This document shows, piece after piece, positions 6,539 through 12,972 of a DNA stretch of 16,106 bases. The stretch covers positions 1 to 16,106 of the forward strand of contig JAQUAE010000005.1 in assembly GCA_028687395.1 (NCBI GenBank), in the 5' to 3' direction. The notes beneath the pieces are model-generated. The model did no database searches and was not told the origin of the DNA. It worked only from the letters and a program-made list of their open reading frames with translations. Numbering within the stretch: the stretch's first letter is position 1; the number at the start of each line of letters is the position of its first letter. The DNA comes from Anaerolineales bacterium. Its GTDB lineage: Bacteria > Chloroflexota > Anaerolineae > Anaerolineales > UBA4823. The position numbers were made by a program, and so were the translations under genes.

Positions 6539-7441
6539 TCAGGTATTTTCACGCTCGCCGACGCGCAGATAAATCATCACCAGGGCGAGGATAATCAAGG
6601 AGAAGATGACCATCAAGGTCATCGAGCGGCTCAGCTTCAAGAATTTGAACGCCGTGCGGTATGCCAGGGTCTGCATCGATTCGGTGATCATGTTCGGCCC
6701 GCCCCCCGTGGTGCCGAAGATGATGGCAAACACCTTCAGGCAGTCGATGGTACGGAAAATGAGCACGGTGAGCAGCACCGGCTTGAGCATCGGCAGGGTG
6801 AGGTAACGAAAGGTCTGCAGGCTGGAAGCCCCATCCACCTCGGCAGCTTCGTAAGGCTCGCGCGGCAGGCTGCGCAGGCCAGCGGAAAGGACAATGAAGA
6901 CGAAGGCGGTCTGCCACCAGGTGTCCACCATGATGATGGAAGGCATGGCCGTAGAGGGTGCGCCGAAAAAGGCCGAAGTGGGAAGATGGACGAGCTTAAG
7001 CAGATAATTGATAATGCCTAAGGTTGGATCGAGCAGTATCTTCCACATCAGGGCGACGATGATGCCGGAGACCATCAGCGGCAGCATCAGCAGGGTGCGC
7101 ACGATTCCCATACCGAATCCCAGGCGGTTGACGATGATCGCCAGAGTCAGGCCGAGCACAAGCTCCACCACCACCGCGCCGGCTGTGAAGTAAAAGGTTT
7201 GTCCCACCACCTGCCAGAAGCTATCATCGCTGAGATACCGGGTATAGTTGCCAAACCAGATGAAGGAAATATCCCCACCCCACTCCCAATCGAAGAAGCT
7301 CATCACCGTCGAGTACACCACCGGGTAGATCGAGGTGAGGCCCAGGACGAGCAAAGCCGGGCCGATGAAGAGATAACCGCCCAGCACCTTGACGAGCGAG
7401 GCGTCACGCAAATTGGAACGCAGGGATTGCCAGGCAGCCAT
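6539..7441 (-). CDS. ABC sugar transporter permease, CUT1 family, MalF/AraP type
   Basis: A 300-residue permease with about six hydrophobic segments, the first around 19-48 (GGYLFIGPALLVLGLTSIYP, with the family's 'P..YS...SF' exit). The EAA loop at 198-221 reads YEAAEVDGASSLQTFRYLTL and then PMLKP. FGTTGGGPNMITESM (242-256) is the conserved 'T.GGP...T' stretch of MalF-like subunits before the last helices. It heterodimerises with the downstream MalG-type permease. The ATG has GGAGG 6 nt upstream. It is separated from the binding-protein gene by about 114 nt that hold a strong hairpin. Confidence 0.95.
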   Translation of the reverse strand: MAAWQSLRSNLRDASLVKVLGGYLFIGPALLVLGLTSIYPVVYSTVMSFFDWEWGGDISFIWFGNYTRYLSDDSFWQVVGQTFYFTAGAVVVELVLGLTLAIIVNRLGFGMGIVRTLLMLPLMVSGIIVALMWKILLDPTLGIINYLLKLVHLPTSAFFGAPSTAMPSIIMVDTWWQTAFVFIVLSAGLRSLPREPYEAAEVDGASSLQTFRYLTLPMLKPVLLTVLIFRTIDCLKVFAIIFGTTGGGPNMITESMQTLAYRTAFKFLKLSRSMTLMVIFSLIILALVMIYLRVGERENT

Positions 7442-7505
7442 TAATGGCCTCCAAACCAGGTAAAGCGAAGCGCCTCAACGAAGCCAAGTCGAGACATGAA
7501 AAGCA

Positions 7506-7530
7506 GGGGCAGGCCGGTCTGGCCTGCCCC
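7506..7530 (-). terminator. Intercistronic hairpin between binding-protein and permease genes
   Basis: GGGGCAGGCC (7506-7515) and GGCCTGCCCC (7521-7530) form a perfect 10-bp GC-rich stem with a 5-nt loop, starting about 25 nt after the binding-protein stop. On the minus strand it is followed by TGCTTTTC, a short T-run. This looks like a partial terminator or mRNA-stabilising structure, as known between binding-protein and permease genes such as malE-malF. It would give more binding protein than permease. Confidence 0.65.
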
Positions 7531-7555
7531 CACGTCGTGCTGATATGGAACGCGC

Positions 7556-9001
7556 TTACTGGTTGATGACCTCAAGCGCTTTGTCTTGCAGCTCTTGCGT
7601 CGCTTGAGCCGGGTCCTTGCCGCCAAAGATTTCCTGGACGGCGTCGACCACCATGATGACGATCTCCTTCCAGTCCTCACTGAAGACTGCCGTCGGGCGA
7701 GAGGTCGCCATAGCGGTTTGCACCGCGCTCACGTAACCGGGATTGAGGGCATCGGTGTAGACGCTGTTATCCCAGGTGGAGAGGCGCGCTGCGCCGCCGG
7801 TGGCGGTCCCGATCTTGGGTTCCAGCTCTTTGCTGGTTGCCCACTGGATGAAGTACCAGGCGGCTTCCTTGTGCTCCGAGTTGGCCGGGATGCCCAGGCC
7901 CCACATCCAGTGCCCGGTCATCGAACCTTTCTCGGTCGGCGGCAGGGGCGCGTAGCCCACCTTGCCAGCCACCGCAGAGGATTCGGGGTTCTCGTAGCCA
8001 GGCCCGAACAGGCTGGCGTCGATGAAGAAAGCCACTTTGCCCTGGGCGAAGAGTTGGTTGGCATCCGGCCAGTCGATGGACTGGATGTTGGATGGGCCAG
8101 CCTTCATCAGGGCGGCGTAGTTGGCCAAACCCTCGGCAATGCGCGGGTCGTTGAAGCGGGCGTTGGTCCAGTCGCCGTCGAACCAGATGTTGTACGGCAG
8201 CGGGGATGGATCCTCACCCCAGCTATTCAGCACCACGCCGGTCAGGGTGTCGATGACAGTATCCGAGCGGATGCCGCGCATGACCGCGCCGAACACCTCA
8301 CCGTTGCCCTCGGCTGTGATCTTATTGGCCGCTTCGATCAGCTCAGGGAAGGTCGCGGGCAGCGTGCCACCCAGGTACTGGTCGACCAGGTCTTTGTTGT
8401 AGAACAGGATGTAGGCTTCGAAGGTGATGGGGATGCCGTGCAGTTGGGCGCTGGCATCTCCAGGCGGGAACATGGCGCCCATCTGGAAGCCTTCGGGGAA
8501 GTCCGCCAGATCATAATCCGGGGAGGTCATGGTCGGGTCTTCCAGGTAGGGCGTGAGCGGGGCTACCTGTCCGGCGGACCACTGGGTGAAGGCGTGGAAG
8601 TCCATGGGCAGGAAGTACACGTCGGCAACGGGTTTATCCGAGCCCACCGCCAGGTACATCTTGTCGAAGTACAGGTCCTCGGCAAAAGCTTGCAGGTTGA
8701 CCTTGATGCCAGTCAGCTCTTCGAACTCGGCGATGTACGGGCGCACGCCCACCGTCCAGGGGTGCTCATTGAGCAGCAGGGTGATTTCCTGTCCGGCAAA
8801 GCGCTTCCAATCGAAACCGGCAGGTTGCTCGGTAGCCGTAGGGGCTTCCGTGGCGGCTGGTGCCTCGGTGGCTGCCGGAGCCTCGACGGGCGGGGCTTCC
8901 GTGGCAACTGGCTCTTCAGGCGCTGCCTGGGGAGCGCAGGCTGCCAGCAGCAGCGCTGCGACTACCAGCACGTTGATTAGCAAAAGGGTCTTTGATTTCA
9001 T
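7556..9001 (-). CDS. Extracellular sugar-binding lipoprotein of a CUT1 ABC transporter
   Basis: A 481-residue solute-binding protein. Starting at the ATG ending at 9001, it has MKSK, a hydrophobic signal (5-21) and a lipobox LAAC with Cys22 as the lipidation site. An Ala/Thr/Glu/Pro linker (23-62) follows, then a mature domain with ELTGIKVN, YFLPMD, ITFEAYILFYNKDLVDQYL, FPELIEAANKIT, VAFFIDAS, WMWGLGIPANSEHKEAAWYFIQW and DAVQEIFGGKDPAQATQEL. These are signatures of family 1 sugar-binding proteins (MalE/UgpB/AraN-like). The ribosome site is AAGGA 9 nt upstream; a longer start 36 nt earlier would spoil the signal peptide. It binds a sugar or oligosaccharide at the cell surface and hands it to the two permeases. 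The ligand is not identifiable by reading. The linker style suggests Chloroflexota. Confidence 0.95.
   Translation of the reverse strand: MKSKTLLLINVLVVAALLLAACAPQAAPEEPVATEAPPVEAPAATEAPAATEAPTATEQPAGFDWKRFAGQEITLLLNEHPWTVGVRPYIAEFEELTGIKVNLQAFAEDLYFDKMYLAVGSDKPVADVYFLPMDFHAFTQWSAGQVAPLTPYLEDPTMTSPDYDLADFPEGFQMGAMFPPGDASAQLHGIPITFEAYILFYNKDLVDQYLGGTLPATFPELIEAANKITAEGNGEVFGAVMRGIRSDTVIDTLTGVVLNSWGEDPSPLPYNIWFDGDWTNARFNDPRIAEGLANYAALMKAGPSNIQSIDWPDANQLFAQGKVAFFIDASLFGPGYENPESSAVAGKVGYAPLPPTEKGSMTGHWMWGLGIPANSEHKEAAWYFIQWATSKELEPKIGTATGGAARLSTWDNSVYTDALNPGYVSAVQTAMATSRPTAVFSEDWKEIVIMVVDAVQEIFGGKDPAQATQELQDKALEVINQ
8816..8935 (-). repeat. Low-complexity ATEAP-repeat linker in the binding lipoprotein
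   Basis: Residues 23-62 of the lipoprotein are a disordered linker rich in A, T, E and P, with the units EAPAATEAP-AATEAP-TATEQP. It tethers the binding domain to the lipid anchor. The underlying DNA is imperfectly repeated and may vary in length between strains. Confidence 0.75.
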
Positions 9002-9189
9002 CGATGTTTTTCCTTGTTGTAGGTACGAATGGGCCAATACTCTCTTCCCTCGTCAAACAGGCGAGAGCAAGGATAGTTCTCGAATGTCGCCTTGCCATCA
9101 CCTCCTTTCGAAATTTACTCAAACACTCTATCTCAGCAGAATGCTCCAGATCGAGTTCACTCTGGAAGATTCACCACAAGGCGCCGATA
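9002..9189 (-). promoter_or_regulatory. Leader region before the binding-protein gene with an orphan Shine-Dalgarno
   Basis: This 188-nt gap separates the dehydrogenase stop from the lipoprotein start. On the minus strand it holds AAAGGAGGTG (9108-9099), the full complement of the 16S 3' end, directly followed by ATG (9098-9096). That ATG opens a 60-codon frame which runs into the lipoprotein gene in another frame (ending at 8916). The spacing is too short for a normal start. TCCAGA/TCTGGA (9145-9150/9161-9166) is a small 6-bp stem. No convincing promoter was found. Confidence 0.35.
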
Positions 9190-10236
9190 TCAAGCACTCC
9201 AGGCACCGTACGTGGCGTAGACGCGCTCGCGCACGTGCTCGATGAGCTCCTCGGTGACGGGCCTCTCGTCGTAGACGGTGTACCACAGGCCAGCTTGCTT
9301 GGCGTACCAGGGGACTTTGCGGATCGCCTCAGCCACCTCATCCCAGGTCACGCCCATCGCTTCGGGGCGGATATCCACGCCGACGCGGTGGATGGCTGCC
9401 AGCATTTCCTCCGCCCGGTTGCCCTGCAATAATGAACCGACGTAAACGCCCAGGCAGACCGGCTGTCCGTGGATGAATGGCTTGTGGGTCAGGTACTCGA
9501 GGCTGTAGAAGAGGAAATGGTCGCAGCCTTCGATATGGCGCGGGTTCCAGCCAGCGTTATGAAAGGCAGCCCCACCCCAACGGTTGGCGTTCATCAGGAT
9601 GCGCACACCCTCCTCCGTGACGTCGCGGATATCATCCAGCCCGGCCATCACGCCATCCAGCACGCGTTGGGATTGGCTCGCCAGGCGCGGGTCGTATGGC
9701 CACTTAGCCTCGGTCTTGCCCCGCTCGTGAGCCAGCTTCCAATCGAAGAGCGCAGTGTGGTAGCAGAAGATGTCGCCCACCCCACTGCGGTTGAGGATCT
9801 TGGGCGCAGCCTGAATGACGTCGAAGTCTACGTACACCGCCTCAGGCACAGCCCAACCGATATAGCGCACCTTGCTCTTGAAGCGCACCGCGGTGCGCTG
9901 GCCAAAAGCCGCGTTCACCGACATGGCGGTGGGCACCTGGAAGAGGGGCAAGCGCTTCTTCCAAACAAAGAATTTGGCCACATCCAGCGCCTGGCCGCCG
10001 CCCAAACCGATCACGCAATTACACTTGGGCAGGCGTTCTAGGTCCTTGCTCAACTCTTCATACTCCAATGTGCGCACCGTGTACACCCCCGCCAGATTCT
10101 TATCGAAGAAGCCCTTGAACTTCGGCCACAGGTCCTCCATGGTGACGACCAGATAAGGGGTGTGGACGAAATTGGGCAGCTCCCCGACCAGGTTTCGACC
10201 GTAAATAGTGGTAAATTGATGTCCGGTGTCTTCCAT
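9190..10236 (-). CDS. Glycerol-1-phosphate dehydrogenase/AraM-like metal-dependent dehydrogenase
   Basis: A 348-residue member of the iron-alcohol-dehydrogenase/dehydroquinate-synthase fold, G1PDH (EgsA/AraM) branch. The nucleotide-binding stretch CVIGLGGGQALDVAKFF (74-90) and VPTAMSVNAAFG (101-112) fit that branch. Likely metal ligands are Asp155 (SGVGDIFCY), His240 (EGCDHFL) and His256 (FIHGQPV). Family members reduce dihydroxyacetone phosphate to glycerol 1-phosphate, or reduce related carbonyls with NAD(P)H. In Bacillus, AraM lies beside a sugar importer, as here. I chose the ATG ending at 10236 (GGAGG 5 nt upstream), not the upstream TTG at 10290, because that TTG lies in the promoter's -35 box. 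The true substrate may be another phospho-triose or a sugar. Confidence 0.85.
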   Translation of the reverse strand: MEDTGHQFTTIYGRNLVGELPNFVHTPYLVVTMEDLWPKFKGFFDKNLAGVYTVRTLEYEELSKDLERLPKCNCVIGLGGGQALDVAKFFVWKKRLPLFQVPTAMSVNAAFGQRTAVRFKSKVRYIGWAVPEAVYVDFDVIQAAPKILNRSGVGDIFCYHTALFDWKLAHERGKTEAKWPYDPRLASQSQRVLDGVMAGLDDIRDVTEEGVRILMNANRWGGAAFHNAGWNPRHIEGCDHFLFYSLEYLTHKPFIHGQPVCLGVYVGSLLQGNRAEEMLAAIHRVGVDIRPEAMGVTWDEVAEAIRKVPWYAKQAGLWYTVYDERPVTEELIEHVRERVYATYGAWSA

Positions 10237-10252
10237 GCATGCCTCCAAGATT

Positions 10253-10263
10253 ATCGTTACGAT
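10253..10263. promoter_or_regulatory. Second short palindrome at the internal transcription start
   Basis: ATCGT-T-ACGAT is a perfect 5-bp inverted repeat with one central base. It flanks the expected transcription start just downstream of the -10 box of the internal promoter. GTTAC also occurs twice, at 10256-10260 and 10268-10272. It could be a half-site or second operator for the regulator acting at 10271-10287. Confidence 0.35.
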
Positions 10264-10290
10264 TATAGTTACTTTCAGACTGAAAGTCAA
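10262..10290 (-). promoter_or_regulatory. Strong internal promoter driving the dehydrogenase-transporter-SDR genes
   Basis: On the minus strand TTGACT (10285-10290), a 17-nt spacer and a perfect TATAAT (10262-10267) form a near-consensus sigma70 promoter, the best in the window. Transcription should start near 10255, giving an untranslated leader of about 20 nt before the AraM-like gene. It lies in the 92-nt gap after the ROK kinase stop and would let the importer be expressed independently of the upstream kinase genes. Confidence 0.7.
10271..10287. promoter_or_regulatory. Operator-like perfect palindrome within the internal promoter spacer
   Basis: ACTTTCAGACTGAAAGT has perfect 8-bp arms around one central base. 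It fills most of the spacer between -35 and -10 and covers the last three bases of the -35 box, an ideal position for repression. TTTC/GAAA half-sites are common for DeoR-family regulators, and a DeoR-family gene heads this operon, so it is the leading candidate to bind here. The link is an inference. Confidence 0.6.
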
Positions 10291-10328
10291 TTTATGGAAG
10301 CGGGAAAATGACGGTTATCTCCTATCTC

Positions 10329-11294
10329 TCATAATGTCTTTACCACGGTGTAAGCCGCCCCAATCAGCCCGGCGAAATCCCCCAATGCGGCAGGCAAGAC
10401 GCGCACCCGAGCTGCTGGCACCACCACGGTGTGTTTTTGCAGGGCAGCCTGAATGGCGGGCAGGAAGAGTTGCGGTGTGTTCATCACGCCCCCGCTCAAG
10501 ACAAGCACTTCCGGGGTGAAGAAACTGACCACGTTCGCGATTCCCAGGGCAAGGTACTCGGCGGCAGCCTCCACGACGCTCTTAGCCAGCGAGTCGCCAC
10601 GCAACGCCGCCTGGGCGACGATCTGGGTGTCGATCCTCCCGGCGTCGCCGGAGGCCAGGGATAAGAGCAGCGAATCGGGGTGTTTTTCGACCCCCAATTG
10701 CGCCTGGCGGGCGATGGCCGAGCCTGAAGCCAGCGATTCCCAGCAGCCTCGCGCCCCGCAGTAGCAGGGCGGGCCGGAGGGATCCAACACATGGTGGCCA
10801 CCCTCGGGGTGGGCGCCATCCAAACCGCGCAGAATCTCGCCCTCCAGGACGAAAGCCGTGCCAAGGCCCGTGCCCACAGTCACGGCGTACAGGCGGCTCA
10901 CCCCCTTGCCTGCCCCAACCCAATATTCTCCCAGAGCTGCGGCGTCGGCGTCGTTTTCCAGCCTCACCGGCACCTGGAAGCGCTCCTGGAGCCGGGCGAC
11001 CACGGGTACACGCTCCCAACCCGGTAACGTATAGGGATTATTTATGAAGCCGCGCCGCGGGTCGACTGGTCCGGTGGCGCCCACCCCGATTCCCGCCAGC
11101 CGCGCCGTCCCGCTGGCCGCAAACGTCTTCTCCACCAGGTCGAAGATGCGCCCCAAGCCGGCTTCCACCCCCTCTTCGGCGCGTATGGGGCACTGATTGG
11201 TAGCCATCAGGCCGCCGTGTGTATCCACCAGGCCCACGCGCACATTCGTCCCCCCCAGGTCGATCCCAATAACAAAATTAACCTCCACCACCAT
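10329..11294 (-). CDS. ROK-family sugar kinase (glucokinase-like)
   Basis: A 321-residue ROK kinase. IGIDLGGTNVRVGLVD (9-24) is the ATP phosphate loop; LENDADAAALGE (112-123) carries the catalytic Asp115; VTVGTGLGTAFVLEG (139-152) and EGGHH (164-168) precede the ROK zinc motif CYCGARGCWES (177-187), complete with three Cys plus the His. VLVLSGGV is near residue 260. It should phosphorylate a hexose or hexose derivative such as glucose or an amino sugar with ATP. The start ATG has AAGGAG only 3 nt upstream; the two GTG codons just after could also serve. It is 12 nt from the phosphatase stop, which overlaps the ribosome site region, so the two are co-translated. Confidence 0.92.
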   Translation of the reverse strand: MVVEVNFVIGIDLGGTNVRVGLVDTHGGLMATNQCPIRAEEGVEAGLGRIFDLVEKTFAASGTARLAGIGVGATGPVDPRRGFINNPYTLPGWERVPVVARLQERFQVPVRLENDADAAALGEYWVGAGKGVSRLYAVTVGTGLGTAFVLEGEILRGLDGAHPEGGHHVLDPSGPPCYCGARGCWESLASGSAIARQAQLGVEKHPDSLLLSLASGDAGRIDTQIVAQAALRGDSLAKSVVEAAAEYLALGIANVVSFFTPEVLVLSGGVMNTPQLFLPAIQAALQKHTVVVPAARVRVLPAALGDFAGLIGAAYTVVKTL

Positions 11295-11306
11295 GCTCTC
11301 CTTGCC

Positions 11307-12077
11307 TTAATCGCGATTGATGATCTCCAGCATCTTGTCGTGCAGGCGCCCGTTATCCGCCAGGATGCCAGGCTGGCCCAGGTGAAAGGGCGAGCCGTCG
11401 CATGCGCTGATTGCACCCCCCGCTTCGGCGGCAATCAACGCCCCGGCTGCCATGTCCCAGGGCGCCAGGTCGCGCTCCCAGAAGGCATCCAGCCGGCCTA
11501 CGGCCACGTGGCACAAGTCCAGGGCGGCGGCGCCATCACAGCGCACACTGAGGGCACTCTTGACAAACCGGGCCCAGGTCGCCACGTTGTCCTGGTCGGT
11601 CGTCCAGGCATCGTAGGGGAACCCGGAACCCACCAGCGCCTTCCCCAGCTCGCCGGTCGTCGATACGCGGATGGGGTTGCCATTCAACCGGGCACCGGCG
11701 CCCTTCTCGGCGGTGTAGAGCTCGTCCAGAACCGGGTTGTAGACCACCCCCAGCACCACCTCCCCCGCCTGCTCCAGGGCGATGGACGCGGCGAAGAAGG
11801 GAAAACCATGGGCATAATTGGTCGTGCCGTCCAGCGGGTCCACGATCCAACGCGCCCCGTGCGCCTGGTGGTTGTTTACCCCCTCCTCACCCAGAAAGCC
11901 GTAATCCGGATACGCGGCCGCTAGCATCTCCTGCAGGATGGTTTCGGACTTGCGGTCCACCTCGGTGACGATGTTGATTTCGCCCTTGTAGTCGATATTC
12001 AGTGGGATAGCGAATTGCTGGCGCAAGATCCGGCCAGCCACGCGTGCGGCGTCGATAGCAACTGAGAGATGTGACAT
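11307..12077 (-). CDS. Inositol-monophosphatase-family phosphatase
   Basis: A 256-residue Mg2+-dependent phosphatase of the IMPase/FBPase fold. Metal-binding motifs are all present: GEE (63-65), WIVDPLDGTTNYAHGFP (77-93, with Asp80 and Asp83) and WERDLAPWDMAAG (200-212, with Asp208). Residues such as TEVDRKSE (38-45) match the lithium-sensitive phosphatase family. Substrates known for the family include inositol 1-phosphate, fructose-1,6-bisphosphate, histidinol phosphate and PAP; here a sugar or polyol phosphate is likely. The ATG has AAGGTG 8 nt upstream. It sits between an SDR and a ROK kinase, an odd mixture of phosphorylating and dephosphorylating steps in one operon. Confidence 0.9.
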   Translation of the reverse strand: MSHLSVAIDAARVAGRILRQQFAIPLNIDYKGEINIVTEVDRKSETILQEMLAAAYPDYGFLGEEGVNNHQAHGARWIVDPLDGTTNYAHGFPFFAASIALEQAGEVVLGVVYNPVLDELYTAEKGAGARLNGNPIRVSTTGELGKALVGSGFPYDAWTTDQDNVATWARFVKSALSVRCDGAAALDLCHVAVGRLDAFWERDLAPWDMAAGALIAAEAGGAISACDGSPFHLGQPGILADNGRLHDKMLEIINRD

Positions 12078-12113
12078 AATCGATTCACCTTGTCGAGGCG
12101 CGCCTTCCCGGGC

Positions 12114-12899
12114 TCAATCCATCCACGCCCCCCCGTTCACGTTGATCGCCTCGCCGGTGATGAAATCGGCGTCGCTGGAAGCCAGGAAGAGGATCACCTT
12201 GGCGACGTCCTCGGGATACTCGATGCGCCCCAAGGGGGTGTCCGCGATGTAGGATTGGAACACCTGCTCGGTGGTCATGCCGCGCAGCCTGCCCTCCCAA
12301 ACCAGCTCGCGCTCTTGCATGGGGGTAGCAACGTACCCCGGGCAGACGGCGTTCACCGTGATCTTGTGCGCTGCCAGCTCCTTGGCCATCGCCTGAGTCA
12401 GGCCGACCACGCCGAACTTGGTGTAGACGTAATGGGCGAGGAAGGGAGCGTTGCCGCCGCGCTTGCCAGCCATCGAGGCGTTGTTGATGATCTTGCCGGG
12501 CACCCCCAGGCGCACCATGTGCCGGGCGATCTCCTGGGAGCAGAAAAACACGCCGCTGCCACTCACGGCGTGCATCTTGTCCCACTCCTGGGGGGTGATG
12601 TCCAGGAAGGGGGTCATGGTGGAAATGCCGGCGTTGTTCACCCACACGTCCAACTTGCCGAAGCGCTCGACGATCTCAGCGATGACCCGCTTCACTTCGG
12701 CCCGGCCGGTGACGTCCAAATGCCACGCCTGGGCTTTCCCGCCCTTGGCCTTGATGCCGGCGACGACTTCCTCGGCCATGGGCAGGTTGATGTCGGTCAC
12801 CGCTACGGTAGCGCCTTCTGCGGCAAAGAGTTCGGCGATACACTTGCCCATCCCCATCGCTGCGCCGGTGACAGCGGCGAATTTGCCTTGCAATCGCAT
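12114..12899 (-). CDS. Short-chain dehydrogenase/reductase (SDR), polyol-dehydrogenase-like
   Basis: A 261-residue classical SDR. TGAAMGMG (11-18) binds the cofactor; Asp36 at the end of strand two (VAVTDI) indicates NAD(H); NNAG is at 88-91; the catalytic residues are Ser142, Tyr157 and Lys161 (YVYTK). VCPGYVATPM and the ending FITGEAINVNGGAWMD are typical of acetoin/sorbitol-type dehydrogenases. Oxidation of a polyol to a ketose just before the FGGY kinase step is the natural guess from the gene order. The ribosome site AAAAGGAG is 5 nt before ATG. It lies 59 nt after the FGGY kinase stop, beyond a stem-loop. Confidence 0.9.
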   Translation of the reverse strand: MRLQGKFAAVTGAAMGMGKCIAELFAAEGATVAVTDINLPMAEEVVAGIKAKGGKAQAWHLDVTGRAEVKRVIAEIVERFGKLDVWVNNAGISTMTPFLDITPQEWDKMHAVSGSGVFFCSQEIARHMVRLGVPGKIINNASMAGKRGGNAPFLAHYVYTKFGVVGLTQAMAKELAAHKITVNAVCPGYVATPMQERELVWEGRLRGMTTEQVFQSYIADTPLGRIEYPEDVAKVILFLASSDADFITGEAINVNGGAWMD

Positions 12900-12945
12900 G
12901 GTATTCTCCTTTTAACAATACAAGTGGTAGCTGATGATTTACCTG

Positions 12946-12972
12946 CCGGCCAGCCAGCTCACATCTGGCCGG
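12946..12972 (-). repeat. Stem-loop spanning the FGGY kinase stop codon
   Basis: CCGGCCAG (12946-12953) and CTGGCCGG (12965-12972) form a perfect 8-bp stem with an 11-nt loop that holds the kinase stop codon (12959-12961). No T-run follows on the minus strand, so it is more likely an mRNA-processing or stabilising hairpin than a full terminator. Confidence 0.45.

Noticed and set aside
7586..8980. Long plus-strand open frame (464 codons) opposite the lipoprotein gene
   Set aside because: The minus-strand frame has a signal peptide, lipobox and binding-protein motifs; the plus-strand frame is compositionally odd, rich in G, V, R and H, and without motifs.
9002..9037. Upstream start adding 12 residues to the lipoprotein
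   Set aside because: It would put a polar stretch before the signal peptide; the internal ATG has AAGGA at 9 nt and gives a classic lipoprotein signal.
9096..9108. 16S rRNA 3' end (the plus strand reads ATCACCTCCTTTC)
   Set aside because: The match is limited to the anti-Shine-Dalgarno stretch; no rRNA sequence lies upstream. It is better read as a Shine-Dalgarno on the minus strand.
10237..10290. TTG start at 10290 adding 18 residues to the dehydrogenase
   Set aside because: The extension covers the -35/-10 boxes and palindrome, its residues are not family-like, and the ATG at 10236 has a good ribosome site.
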